A stretch of 64,000 nucleotides of DNA from an uncultured Clostridia bacterium (GTDB lineage: Bacteria; Bacillota; Clostridia; TANB77; CAG-508), in assembly GCA_934120315.1 (NCBI GenBank), contig CAKOTX010000003.1, positions 1-64,000 of the forward strand, written 5' to 3'. Of this stretch, positions 16,633-25,103 are shown piece by piece. The notes beneath the pieces are model-generated. The model had not been told where the DNA came from, made no database searches, and saw nothing but the letters and a program-made list of their open reading frames with translations. Made by a program: the position numbers and the translations under genes. Numbering within the stretch: position 1 is the stretch's first letter; the number at the start of each line of letters is the position of its first letter.

Positions 16633-17195
16633 TTCTCATCTTCTAATCTCTTCTCATTTTGAATAATTGTTGTAATTATTTGAACAGTTTTTTCAAAATC
16701 ATCATTTTTTAAAACATAATCATAAAGCTTTAATTTAGACTCTTCATAATCAAGTCTACTTAATCTTAACTCTATATCTTGAGCATTATCTCCTCTTTCA
16801 AATAATCTTCTTTTCAATTCTTCTTTTCCTACTTTTAGAAATATAGTAACAATTCTTGTATCTCTTCCTAAAAGCTTAATTAGGTTTTCGGTGCCATTTA
16901 CTTCAATGTCCTTTACAATAATCTTACCTTGGCTAATTTTTTCATTTAATAGTTTTCTAGATGTTCCATAGTAATTTCCATGATGCACATCATACTCATA
17001 GAAATCTCCATTTTTAATTTTTTCTTCAAATTCTTCCTTAGTTATAAAATGATATTGGACTCCTTCTTCTTCTGTTGGTCTTTTTTCTCTTGATGTAAAA
17101 GAAGGAAGAGTTATAACATCATCCATTCTCTTTAATAGTTCTTTTTTTATAGTATCTTTTCCTGCGCCAGATACTCCTGATAATATAACTAACAT
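16629..17195 (-). CDS. gmk: Guanylate kinase
   Basis: 188 residues, typical length. P-loop SGVSGAGKDT at 6-15, GMP-binding segment SFTSREKRPTEEEGVQYHF, and the lid region RLSRLDYEESKL. Converts GMP to GDP with ATP. It is the last gene of the rsmE-(membrane protein)-yicC-remA-rpoZ-gmk run; in most firmicutes gmk precedes rpoZ, so the order is inverted here. A second, divergent guanylate-kinase-like gene exists at 31226. Confidence 0.95.
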   Translation of the reverse strand: MLVILSGVSGAGKDTIKKELLKRMDDVITLPSFTSREKRPTEEEGVQYHFITKEEFEEKIKNGDFYEYDVHHGNYYGTSRKLLNEKISQGKIIVKDIEVNGTENLIKLLGRDTRIVTIFLKVGKEELKRRLFERGDNAQDIELRLSRLDYEESKLKLYDYVLKNDDFEKTVQIITTIIQNEKRLEDEK

Positions 17196-17211
17196 AATTC
17201 TTCCTCAATTC

Positions 17212-17442
17212 TTATCTATTTTCTTCTTCTGCATCTTCTGCTGCTTCATCTGGTTCGATTATTTCTACTTCTCCTTCAGCTATTTCATTTGCAGCAAGAG
17301 TTACTGGTGATTCTTCTTTAACCTTTGTTTTTACTTCTGCTCCACTTGCAATTTGTCTTGCTCTTTTTGATGTTGCTATAACTAATTCATATCTGTTTTT
17401 TGCTTTTGTTAATAATTCTTGTACTGTTGGTTTTACCATCAT
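17212..17442 (-). CDS. rpoZ: RNA polymerase omega subunit
   Basis: 76 residues: the conserved core KAKNRYELVIATSKRARQI near 13-31 and a strongly acidic tail of about 20 residues. Omega helps fold and stabilise the beta-prime subunit. It sits between remA and gmk with 16-30 base spacers. The first of two adjacent ATGs is used; both are compatible with the GGAGG upstream. Confidence 0.93.
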   Translation of the reverse strand: MMVKPTVQELLTKAKNRYELVIATSKRARQIASGAEVKTKVKEESPVTLAANEIAEGEVEIIEPDEAAEDAEEENR

Positions 17443-17469
17443 TTTAACATTACCTCCATTTTTTATTTT

Positions 17470-17736
17470 TTATTCTTCAGTTGGTGTTTGAGTAGGTGTT
17501 ATATCTTTATCTACTCTACCAGCAACTGTTTCTGGCTGTACAGCTGACAATATAATATGTCCTGATTCCATAATTAAAACTGCTCTTGTACGTCTTCCAT
17601 ATGTAGCATCTACTGCTGTTTTAGCATCTTTGGCTTCTTGAACCATTCTTTTTATTGGTGCTGATTCTGGGCTAACTATTGCTACAATTTTATCTGCTGA
17701 AACTATGTTTCCAAATCCTATATTAACTAATTGCAT
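17470..17736 (-). CDS. remA: RemA/DUF370 DNA-binding regulator
   Basis: 88 residues. Begins MQLVNIGFGNIVSADKIVAIVSPESAPIK and carries TYGRRTRAVLIMESGHIILSAVQPETVAGR, the nearly invariant RemA (YlzA) sequence. In Bacillus RemA is a DNA-binding activator of matrix genes, and in other firmicutes it is always found between yicC and gmk, as here. The ATG at 17736 follows AAGGGTGG; the GTG three codons earlier is inside that site. Confidence 0.93.
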   Translation of the reverse strand: MQLVNIGFGNIVSADKIVAIVSPESAPIKRMVQEAKDAKTAVDATYGRRTRAVLIMESGHIILSAVQPETVAGRVDKDITPTQTPTEE

Positions 17737-17750
17737 TTTTTCCACCCTTT

Positions 17751-18626
17751 CTATTCAATATTTTGTATTTGTTCTCTTATGTCTTCCAATATTGTTTTTA
17801 TATCTACTACAATATTTGTTATTTCAAGATTGTTTGCTTTTGAACCTATTGTATTAGTTTCTCTATTCATTTCTTGAATTAAGAAATCCATCTTCTTTCC
17901 AATTGGTTCTTCTGAATTTATTAATTGTCTTAATTGATATATATGACTTCTTAATCTAGTAACTTCTTCGTCAACAGAACATTTATCTGCATATATAACA
18001 ACTTCTTGCATCAATCTTGATTTGTCTAATTCTTCAGTTTTTAATAATTCTTTTACCCTTGCTTCTAATTTTACTACATATTCTTCGATAAGTCCAGTAG
18101 ATAAGCCAAAAATCTCTTCATTTTTCTGCTCTATTCTAGCAATTTTGTCTAAAATGTCTTTTGAGATCTTTTCTCCTTCAACCTTTCTCATCTGAATTAG
18201 TTTATCTATTGCTTCATTTACTACTTGCAATAATTCTTCTTTTGTTTCATTTTCATCTAGATTACTTTTTATTGTTAAGACATCTGGTAATTTTGTTATT
18301 TCAGTTACTTCTATATTACTTGATAGATTTTCCGCTTCTGCTAATTCTCTCAAACTTTGTATATATATCTGCGCCAATTCTGTATTTATTTTAACATCAT
18401 TACCATCTTTGCTATAATTTTCAAAAGATATTTGTATATCAACTTTTCCTCTTTTAATTCTTGATACAACAAGTTTTCTAACATCTTCTTCTAGATAGCT
18501 TATAATGCGTGGCATTTTTATATTTACATCTATATATTTATGATTTACTGTTTTAATTTCAACTTGATATTCTCTTGAATTAATTGATAAACTACTTTTT
18601 CCATAGCCTGTCATACTTTTAATCAT
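17751..18626 (-). CDS. yicC: YicC/YloC family endoribonuclease-like protein
   Basis: 291 residues, full length for the family. N-terminal IKSMTGYGKSSL and C-terminal GKKMDFLIQEMNRETNTIGSKAN are the two conserved blocks. YicC was shown in E. coli to take part in RNA turnover. The start overlaps the end of the upstream membrane-protein gene by 8 bases, suggesting translational coupling. It precedes remA by 14 bases. Confidence 0.93.
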   Translation of the reverse strand: MIKSMTGYGKSSLSINSREYQVEIKTVNHKYIDVNIKMPRIISYLEEDVRKLVVSRIKRGKVDIQISFENYSKDGNDVKINTELAQIYIQSLRELAEAENLSSNIEVTEITKLPDVLTIKSNLDENETKEELLQVVNEAIDKLIQMRKVEGEKISKDILDKIARIEQKNEEIFGLSTGLIEEYVVKLEARVKELLKTEELDKSRLMQEVVIYADKCSVDEEVTRLRSHIYQLRQLINSEEPIGKKMDFLIQEMNRETNTIGSKANNLEITNIVVDIKTILEDIREQIQNIE

Positions 18627-19101
18627 TTTCTATTTCCTCGTTTTCATTTACATTTTTTCTTTTTGAGATTTTCTTTACAGGTTCATCTTTTACAATGTCT
18701 TTAATATCACTCATATTTTCTAATTCATCTTGATTTTGTTTTGTATATAATATTGCATTTTTCAATAATGTATATACTACAAATAAGTTTGCTCCAGCTA
18801 AAGTATAAACTTCTATACTACAATTAATTACCTTTGGTACATGTTTTGTTAATAGTGTAAATACTGCTATTACTGCTATTTCTACTCCAGATAAAAATAT
18901 GTATTCATTTGATTTTTTATATGATACTTCCATTGCTATTATAGCTATTCCAAGAAATATTAAACTTGATATGTCTGTATATCTATATAAAATAGATGAA
19001 TCTAGTCTTGTATATTGCGTGCTAAATATAACAAAATATATTATTGCAACTAATGCTATTATTAAATTTATTAATACTTTTTTCAAAAATTCTTTTTTCA
19101 T
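18619..19101 (-). CDS. Four-helix membrane protein of unknown function
   Basis: 160 residues with four hydrophobic segments (about 10-27 VLINLIIALVAIIYFVIF, 44-60, 68-88, 103-123) and a charged cytoplasmic tail rich in Lys/Glu/Asn. ATG after GAGGAG. It lies between rsmE (18 bases upstream) and yicC (8-base overlap), so it belongs to the housekeeping operon. I do not recognise a family. Confidence 0.65.
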   Translation of the reverse strand: MKKEFLKKVLINLIIALVAIIYFVIFSTQYTRLDSSILYRYTDISSLIFLGIAIIAMEVSYKKSNEYIFLSGVEIAVIAVFTLLTKHVPKVINCSIEVYTLAGANLFVVYTLLKNAILYTKQNQDELENMSDIKDIVKDEPVKKISKRKNVNENEEIEND

Positions 19102-19118
19102 TTTTTCTCCTCTGTATA

Positions 19119-19874
19119 TCAGAATTCACTAAACTCATACATTATTACACTTAATATGTTTAATGCAACTGTTTCTGTTCTTAATATTATATTTCCTAAT
19201 GTTACAATCTTAGCTCCATTTTGTTGTAACTCTTCTACATCTTTTTCTTCTAATCCGCCTTCTGGGCCAATTACAACTGCTATCTTGATTTCTGATTTTG
19301 CTTTTAACATTTCTTTTATTGATTTTAATTCTTTTTTTAAAGAATTTGTCTTTTCGTTTTCATAACATACAATTATTGCATCATATTCATCTTTGATATT
19401 TATTAAATCTTTTATTGTATGTATATTTTTTACTTGTGGTATTGTGTTTCTTCCACTTTGTTTTGCTGCACTTTCAGCTATTTTCTGCCATCTTTCAATC
19501 TTCTTACTTTCATTTTTGGCATCTAGCTTTACTACACATCTTTTCATTTCAACTGGTATTATTGCATTTACTCCTAATTCTACTGATTTTTGAATTATTA
19601 GTTCCATCTTGTCCGCTTTTGGTAGACCTTGATATATGTCTACTTTTATTCCATTTTCTTTATCTAATAGTTCTTCTAAAATTCGTAATTCTATATTGTC
19701 ATTAGAAATAGTAGTTATGTTGCATTTATATGCTTTTCCTGTATTCTGATTGCAGATTTCTACGTTTTCTCCTATCTGCTTTCTTAATACATTTTTTATA
19801 TGATTTACATCTTCTCCTGCTATAACTATTTTATCATTATTTACTTGATTGTTTTTTACAAAAAATCTTGGCAT
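19119..19874 (-). CDS. rsmE: 16S rRNA m3U1498 methyltransferase RsmE
   Basis: 251 residues. Starts MPRFFVKNNQ, with the PUA-like N-terminal domain and then the SPOUT fold with knot motifs VIGPEGGLEEKDVEEL and LGNIILRTETVALNILSVIMYE. It methylates U1498 of 16S rRNA using SAM. The ATG at 19874 after AAAGGAG is preferred; the 23 extra codons of the open frame have no ribosome site and do not match the family N terminus. Confidence 0.95.
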   Translation of the reverse strand: MPRFFVKNNQVNNDKIVIAGEDVNHIKNVLRKQIGENVEICNQNTGKAYKCNITTISNDNIELRILEELLDKENGIKVDIYQGLPKADKMELIIQKSVELGVNAIIPVEMKRCVVKLDAKNESKKIERWQKIAESAAKQSGRNTIPQVKNIHTIKDLINIKDEYDAIIVCYENEKTNSLKKELKSIKEMLKAKSEIKIAVVIGPEGGLEEKDVEELQQNGAKIVTLGNIILRTETVALNILSVIMYEFSEF

Positions 19875-19946
19875 GTCTTTCTCCTTTAATGTATATATTA
19901 TATTACTTTTTTTGATTTTTAGCAATATTCTTTTAAGTATCACATA

Positions 19947-20393
19947 CTAAATTATTTTATTTTGCATATAACATTTATATATGTAATCTGGATTTTCATA
20001 ATACATACTACTATTATAGTTATCTATCTTATTTATAATCCATGATGACAATATTTTTATTAATGTATCTATATATTCTTCTTCATTATCATTTACTTTT
20101 TTTATTAATATTTGATATGTTCTTCCTAATTCCCAAATAGTTGGTATTCTATATTTACATTCAGATATTATGTCATAGATTCCATTTTCAATTTTACATT
20201 TTTTTATTAATTCATCTGAAACTTTTTCAATATTTTCAGAATGATACACTTCAGCTAATTCATATATTTTATTTATATTTTCTTTTCCTAATTTCTCTAC
20301 TACATATTTCTTTGTATTTTTAGTTTTTCTTGCAATATTTTCTATCAAACTACATACAAAAAACAAATCATTATCTTTTTGTGACTCGCCCAT
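19947..20393 (-). CDS. Partner protein of the DUF3990 gene
   Basis: 148 residues, soluble and helical: NDLFFVCSLIENIARKTKN near the N terminus, ELAEVYHSENIEKVSDELIK in the middle, YNSSMYYENPDYIYKCYMQN at the end. From memory, proteins of this type occur next to DUF3990 genes in gut firmicutes. Here it starts 3 bases after the DUF3990 stop. The tight coupling suggests a toxin-antitoxin-like or enzyme-adaptor pair, with this as the likely partner or antitoxin. This is inferred from context. Confidence 0.6.
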   Translation of the reverse strand: MGESQKDNDLFFVCSLIENIARKTKNTKKYVVEKLGKENINKIYELAEVYHSENIEKVSDELIKKCKIENGIYDIISECKYRIPTIWELGRTYQILIKKVNDNEEEYIDTLIKILSSWIINKIDNYNSSMYYENPDYIYKCYMQNKII

Positions 20394-20396
20394 ATT

Positions 20397-20849
20397 TTAT
20401 ATCTCCTTTGTTCCTACAAACTTTATGCATTTTAACGCTTCATCTGTGCAAAATGCAATTTGATGTGTTGGATGTCTAAATTTAGCAAGCTCCCAAAAAG
20501 CTTCTCTTGTGATATTTCCATTTATCAAATCATTAACATAGTTATATACTTGATCATCTGCCATTGCACCAATTACTATATCGTATTCATGTTCTTTTCC
20601 ACTTCTACAATTTATTATAAAATCCAACCATTCTTCTGTCATTATTGTAAATTCTTTTATTTTTAATTGCGTATTTTCATTATATTCATACATATTTATA
20701 ACTGGTGTATTATACTTTTTTGCCCATTTTTCTGCTTGTTCTGATAATATTGTACAATAAAAACCTTGTCCAAAATCCTTAGTATATTCTCCTTCTATAA
20801 TTTTAGGTTCTTCTACTTTGCAATAACTTCCATGATATATTATTTGCAT
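20397..20849 (-). CDS. DUF3990 protein (possible ADP-ribosyltransferase fold)
   Basis: 150 residues. Starts MQIIYHGSYCKVEEPKI and continues YTKDFGQGFYCTILSEQAEKWA, the signature of DUF3990, which resembles the ADP-ribosyltransferase fold (H-G-S first strand, FGQGFY like a Y-x-x-x-x loop). In the middle, YDIVIGAMADDQVYNYV. The ATG at 20849 follows AAGGAG; the TTG upstream overlaps the site. It forms a two-gene unit with the 148-aa protein and has a promoter that overlaps the rfbB terminator. An ART activity is plausible but unproven. Confidence 0.75.
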   Translation of the reverse strand: MQIIYHGSYCKVEEPKIIEGEYTKDFGQGFYCTILSEQAEKWAKKYNTPVINMYEYNENTQLKIKEFTIMTEEWLDFIINCRSGKEHEYDIVIGAMADDQVYNYVNDLINGNITREAFWELAKFRHPTHQIAFCTDEALKCIKFVGTKEI

Positions 20850-20895
20850 ATAATTATCTCCTTTCAAGTTTTATTACACTATTTATTCTTTGATT

Positions 20896-20924
20896 ATTAT
20901 ATTATAAAAAGCAGATAATTGCAA
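20896..20924 (-). promoter_or_regulatory. Promoter of the DUF3990 pair, inside the rfbB terminator
   Basis: -35 TTGCAA (20919-20924), 17 bases, -10 TATAAT (20896-20901). The -35 lies in the loop of the rfbB terminator hairpin, so promoter and terminator share the same bases. Confidence 0.55.
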
Positions 20925-20936
20925 CTAATTATCTGC
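20906..20936 (-). terminator. rfb operon terminator
   Basis: Perfect 10-bp arms GCAGATAATT/AATTATCTGC (20911-20920, 20927-20936) followed by CTTTTTA on the minus strand, 18 bases after the rfbB stop. Confidence 0.8.
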
Positions 20937-20953
20937 CTTTTGTAATATTAAAA

Positions 20954-21919
20954 TTATTTCAACCAATCTGGATTTGCTAAATACCAATCAATAGTTTTAA
21001 CAATTCCATCTTCGAATTTTGTTTCAGGTTCCCAACCTAATTCTGTTTTAATTTTAGTTGGATCTATTGCATATCTGTAATCATGACCTTTTCTATCAGC
21101 AACATGTTCAATTAAATCTTCTGATTTTCCTAAACGTTTTAAAATAAGTTTAACAATCTCGATATTTCTCTTTTCATTGTGTCCACCTATATTATATCTT
21201 TCTCCAGCTCTACCATTGTGAAATACCATATCTATTGCTTTGCAATGGTCCTCTACATATAACCAATCTCTTATATTAGTTCCTTCACCATATACAGGTA
21301 ATTTTTCATTATTTAGAGCTAATTTAATCATATGTGGTATTAATTTTTCATTGTGTTGATATGGTCCATAATTGTTTGAACAGTTTGTTACAGTCACATT
21401 CATTTTATACGTTGTATGATATGCTAATGCAACTAAATCTGAACTTGCTTTTGATGCTGAATATGGGCTACTTGGTTGAATTGGAGATGTTTCTGTAAAA
21501 TATCCTGTTTCTCCTAATGCACCATATACTTCATCTGTTGAGATATGTACAAATTTGTTTTCTGAACCTTCTCCCCATGCTCTTCTTGCTGCTTCTAATA
21601 ATGTATGTGTTCCTAATACATTTGTTTTTGTAAATACAAATGGTGTTTTTATACTATTATCTACATGTGATTCTGCTGCAAAGTGGATTACTCCATTTAT
21701 TTGATATTTTTCAAATACTTCTTGCATTTTTTCAAAATCACATATGTCTGCTTGTACAAATGTAATTTTGTCTTTTACTTTATCTAAATTTGCTAGATTT
21801 CCTGCATATGTTAATTTATCTACTACTATTACATTATAGTCAGGATGTTTATTTACAAAATATTCTGCAAAATTTGCTCCTATAAATCCTGCTGCTCCTG
21901 TTACCATTACATTTTTCAT
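20954..21919 (-). CDS. rfbB: dTDP-glucose 4,6-dehydratase
   Basis: 321 residues, extended SDR family. NAD-binding GAAGFIGANF at 8-17, HFAAESHVDNSI, catalytic Thr-Asp-Glu (STDEVYGAL) and YSASKA. Removes water from dTDP-glucose to give the 4-keto-6-deoxy sugar, step two of dTDP-L-rhamnose synthesis. Fourth and last gene of rfbD-A-C-B with short spacers and a terminator after it. Confidence 0.96.
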   Translation of the reverse strand: MKNVMVTGAAGFIGANFAEYFVNKHPDYNVIVVDKLTYAGNLANLDKVKDKITFVQADICDFEKMQEVFEKYQINGVIHFAAESHVDNSIKTPFVFTKTNVLGTHTLLEAARRAWGEGSENKFVHISTDEVYGALGETGYFTETSPIQPSSPYSASKASSDLVALAYHTTYKMNVTVTNCSNNYGPYQHNEKLIPHMIKLALNNEKLPVYGEGTNIRDWLYVEDHCKAIDMVFHNGRAGERYNIGGHNEKRNIEIVKLILKRLGKSEDLIEHVADRKGHDYRYAIDPTKIKTELGWEPETKFEDGIVKTIDWYLANPDWLK

Positions 21920-21933
21920 TTTTCATTTCTCCC

Positions 21934-22515
21934 TTATTTTAAATTTTTGAATAAATCTGTTTCTCTTAATTCTTTTAATGATGGCCATTTTGCATCTTTT
22001 TCAGATGTTAATAAATCTTCTGGTTTTAAATCTCCCATAGGCCATTCAATTCCTATGTCTGGGTCATCAAATTTTAAGCCACCTTCTGCTTCGTGATTAT
22101 ATATATCATCACATTTATATGCAAATTCAGCTTCATCTGATAATACTAAAAATCCATGTGCAAATCCCTTTGGAATCATAAACATTTTCTTATTTTCTTC
22201 TGTTAAAACTACGCCTTCCCATTTTCCATATGTTTTGCTTCCTGGTCGTAGGTCTACAGCAACATCAAATACTTCTCCTTTAATACATCTTACTAATTTT
22301 GCTTGTGTATTTTCTTTTTGAAAATGTAATCCTCTTAAAACACCTTTTTTAGATTTTGATTGATTGTCTTGTACAAAGTCATAATCTAATCCAATTTCAG
22401 CAAAATCAGCTTTGCTATATGTCTCCATGAAATATCCTCTGTTATCTCCAAATACTGTTGGTTCAACTATACATACTCCATCTATTGAGGTATCAATTCT
22501 TTTAAATTTTCCCAT
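21934..22515 (-). CDS. rfbC: dTDP-4-dehydrorhamnose 3,5-epimerase
   Basis: 193 residues, cupin fold. GVLRGLHFQKENTQAKLVRC and the later GFAHGFLVLSDEAEFAYKCD carry the family motifs, including the catalytic His in RGLHFQ and the downstream Tyr/Asp. Epimerises C3 and C5 of the 4-keto sugar. The ATG at 22515 has AAAGG nine bases upstream; the ATG three codons earlier is too close to it. Confidence 0.95.
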   Translation of the reverse strand: MGKFKRIDTSIDGVCIVEPTVFGDNRGYFMETYSKADFAEIGLDYDFVQDNQSKSKKGVLRGLHFQKENTQAKLVRCIKGEVFDVAVDLRPGSKTYGKWEGVVLTEENKKMFMIPKGFAHGFLVLSDEAEFAYKCDDIYNHEAEGGLKFDDPDIGIEWPMGDLKPEDLLTSEKDAKWPSLKELRETDLFKNLK

Positions 22516-22529
22516 TTTTTTCATCCTTT

Positions 22530-23420
22530 CTATTCTTCACCAAAAACATCTTCTGCTACATCTTTTAAATATTTTCCATAATCTGTTTTCATGTATTTTT
22601 GAGCTAATTCTAATAATTGTTCATTATTTATCCAGCCTTTGTCAAATGCAATTTCTTCTGGACAGCAAATTTGTAATCCTTGTCTTTTTTGGATTGTTTG
22701 AACAAAGCTTGCTGTTTCGATTAATGCATCATGTGTTCCTGTATCAAACCATGTCATTCCTCTGCCTAATTTTTCTACTTTAAGTTGTCCACGTTTCATA
22801 TATTCTTCATTTACTGTTGTTATTTCTAATTCGCCTCTTGCTGATGGTTTTACATTTTTAGCAATATCAATTACTTCATTTGTATAGAAGTATAATCCTG
22901 GCACTGCATAATTTGATTTTGGTTCAGCTGGTTTTTCTTCTATTGATACAGCTTTTCCGTCTTTATCTATTTCTACAACACCATATGCTCTAGGATCTTT
23001 AACGTAATATCCAAATATTGTTGCTTCATTTTCTCTTTCATTTGCCTCTTTTAATTTTTCAGCAAGATGTTCTCCATAAAACATGTTGTCTCCTAAAATC
23101 ATAGCAACATTATCTTCTCCAATAAAATCTTCTCCTATTATAAATGCTTCTGCTAGTCCATTTGGTTTTTCTTGGATTTTGTATTCAAAGTGCATTCCCC
23201 ATTGACTACCATCTCCAAGTAAATCTTTAAATGTTTCTGCATCTCTAGGAGTTGTAATTATTAGCACTTCTCTTATATCTGCTTGCATTAAAATTGATAA
23301 TGGATAATATATCATTGGCTTGTCATATACGGGCATTATTTGTTTTGATATTGCAAGTGTTAATGGATATAATCTTGTTCCACTTCCTCCTGCTAATATA
23401 ATTCCTTTTCTATTTTTCAT
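22530..23420 (-). CDS. rfbA: Glucose-1-phosphate thymidylyltransferase
   Basis: 296 residues, usual length. Nucleotide-binding GGSGTRLYPLT at 12-22, SKQIMPVYDKPM, and LGDNMFYG. Makes dTDP-glucose from glucose-1-phosphate and dTTP, the first committed step of the pathway. Second gene of the operon. Confidence 0.96.
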   Translation of the reverse strand: MKNRKGIILAGGSGTRLYPLTLAISKQIMPVYDKPMIYYPLSILMQADIREVLIITTPRDAETFKDLLGDGSQWGMHFEYKIQEKPNGLAEAFIIGEDFIGEDNVAMILGDNMFYGEHLAEKLKEANERENEATIFGYYVKDPRAYGVVEIDKDGKAVSIEEKPAEPKSNYAVPGLYFYTNEVIDIAKNVKPSARGELEITTVNEEYMKRGQLKVEKLGRGMTWFDTGTHDALIETASFVQTIQKRQGLQICCPEEIAFDKGWINNEQLLELAQKYMKTDYGKYLKDVAEDVFGEE

Positions 23421-23435
23421 AAAACGACTTCCTTT

Positions 23436-24308
23436 CTATTGCTCTAAATTTTTAGCTTCTTCTAAGTATCTCTTTAATCCATCTTTCCACTCAGGAACTT
23501 TTATTCCACATGCTTCAAGTTTTGCTTTTGACATTTGTGAATTAAATGGTCTTTTGGCTTGTGTTACTTTCATCATTTCTATATATTCTTCTGTTGTTAC
23601 TGGATTTACTTTACATTCAATTCCTTGCTCAGCAAGTATTTCTTTTGTAAAGTCATACCATGTTGTATATCCTTCATTTGTAGCATTATATATTCCATAA
23701 GGAATTTTCTTTTCTATTGCTTGATATATTATTTCTGTTAAATCTTTTGCATATGTCGGACTTCCATGTTGGTCTGCAACTACATTTATTTCATCTCTTG
23801 TTGAACCAAGTTTTGTCATTGTTTTTACAAAGTTGTTTCCTCCAACTCCATATAACCATGCTGTTCTAAATATGTAATATTCATCCATGTTTGATGCAAT
23901 TCCTTCTTCTCCATGTAGTTTTGTTTTTCCATATACTGTTACTGGTGTTTTTGGATCATCTTCTTTATAGTCTTTAGATAAATCTAAATCTCCTCCAAAT
24001 ACATAATCTGTTGAGATATGTACTAATTTTGCTCCAGCTACTTTTGCTGCTTTTGCTAAATTTGTTGGTCCATCACCATTTATTTTGTCTGCTAATTCAT
24101 AACATTCTTCTGCTTTGTCTACCGCTGTAAATGCTGCACAGTTTATTATATAGTCTGGTTTTAGATTCATTACATAATCCATTACCGCTTGTCCATTTGT
24201 GATATCTAATTCAGCAACATCTGTTGCAATTACTTCATTTCCTTTCTCGAATTTTTCTCTTACTTCTTTTGCTAACATTCCGTTAGCTCCTGTTACTAAT
24301 ATTTTCAT
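23436..24308 (-). CDS. rfbD: dTDP-4-dehydrorhamnose reductase
   Basis: 290 residues. NAD(P)-binding GANGMLAKEV at 7-16, CAAFTAVDKAE, STDYVFGG, and the YGKTKLHGE catalytic Tyr-Lys pair. Catalyses the last step to dTDP-L-rhamnose, which here presumably feeds a rhamnose-containing surface polysaccharide. No glycosyltransferases are in the window. First gene of the operon; promoter at 24348-24376. Confidence 0.95.
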   Translation of the reverse strand: MKILVTGANGMLAKEVREKFEKGNEVIATDVAELDITNGQAVMDYVMNLKPDYIINCAAFTAVDKAEECYELADKINGDGPTNLAKAAKVAGAKLVHISTDYVFGGDLDLSKDYKEDDPKTPVTVYGKTKLHGEEGIASNMDEYYIFRTAWLYGVGGNNFVKTMTKLGSTRDEINVVADQHGSPTYAKDLTEIIYQAIEKKIPYGIYNATNEGYTTWYDFTKEILAEQGIECKVNPVTTEEYIEMMKVTQAKRPFNSQMSKAKLEACGIKVPEWKDGLKRYLEEAKNLEQ

Positions 24309-24347
24309 TTGGAACCTCCATTTTTATTGAGTTTTAATTTCGCACTT

Positions 24348-24376
24348 ATAATATCACATATCAAAAAAAAGTACAA
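24348..24376 (-). promoter_or_regulatory. rfb operon promoter
   Basis: -35 TTGTAC (24371-24376), 17 bases, -10 TATTAT (24348-24353), about 40 bases before rfbD. The -35 is inside the terminator stem of the upstream isomerase gene. Confidence 0.55.
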
Positions 24377-24399
24377 GTGCTCACTTATACTTTTTTCTG
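24363..24399 (-). terminator. Terminator of the glycolytic cluster/isomerase gene
   Basis: Arms AAGTATAAGTG and CACTTGTACTT (24382-24392, 24369-24379), then an eight-T run, just after the isomerase stop. Confidence 0.8.
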
Positions 24400-24404
24400 A
24401 TTTA

Positions 24405-25043
24405 TTAATTTGCTATTATTGTTTTTAGATATTCTTTTATTTCTCTATCTTCTGCATTTTCAAAGAAATACTTTTTAAATTGTTCTCTATCAATTGTTTG
24501 CTTCAAAAACTCTTGGTCAATTTCTTTTAAAATTGTTAGCATATCTTTATGAGTAACTTCTTTTACACTATCTAATATCTTTTTATTGGTTTGTTCAGGA
24601 ACAACTCTCTCTTTTGGATATCCGCCACCAAATTCGGTTTCAAATAATTTTTCAAAGATATATGTAAGTGTAAGTTCACTTCCCCATCCAAATCCTTTTG
24701 CATATCCAATTGCAACTGCATTTCCAGCATTTATTTGTCCAAATAAATAAGCATCTGTTGGATCTACTATATGACCACATAAAACCTTTGGAAAACTATT
24801 TAATGCAAGCATTGCTCCTTCTCCAGTTCCACAACCAGTCACTATAAAATCTGCTGCCTTTGAGTTTATTAGTATTCCTGCTAATAATCCTGCTTGAACA
24901 TATGTTAAATTGTTATCTTCTGTATTCTCCATTCCATAATTAAAAACTTCATGTCCATATTTTTCTGCCACTGGTTTTAATGCATCATATATTATTTTAT
25001 TTTTTGATGCTTGACTATTTTCATTTATTAATGCTATTTTCAT
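24405..25043 (-). CDS. RpiB/LacA/LacB-family sugar-phosphate isomerase
   Basis: 212 residues. The first 150 residues carry the fold of ribose-5-phosphate isomerase B and galactose-6-phosphate isomerase: MKIALINENSQASKN, then TGCGTGEGAMLALNSFPKV with the active-site Cys, and GNAVAIGYAKGFGWGSELT. About 60 extra C-terminal helical residues are present compared with RpiB (~150). It would interconvert aldose and ketose phosphates, but the substrate is unclear. It follows eno after a weak hairpin. ATG at 25043 after GGAGG. Confidence 0.8.
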   Translation of the reverse strand: MKIALINENSQASKNKIIYDALKPVAEKYGHEVFNYGMENTEDNNLTYVQAGLLAGILINSKAADFIVTGCGTGEGAMLALNSFPKVLCGHIVDPTDAYLFGQINAGNAVAIGYAKGFGWGSELTLTYIFEKLFETEFGGGYPKERVVPEQTNKKILDSVKEVTHKDMLTILKEIDQEFLKQTIDREQFKKYFFENAEDREIKEYLKTIIAN

Positions 25044-25064
25044 CTTTACCTCCATTTAATAATA

Positions 25065-25090
25065 AAGCGCTACTTAAAAAGTAACGCCTT
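25065..25090 (-). terminator. Weak hairpin after eno
   Basis: GCGTTAC/GTAGCGC stem with a TTTTTAA loop, followed by TTTATTATT; possibly a partial terminator between eno and the isomerase. Confidence 0.45.
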
Positions 25091-25103
25091 ATTATGTTTA
25101 AAA

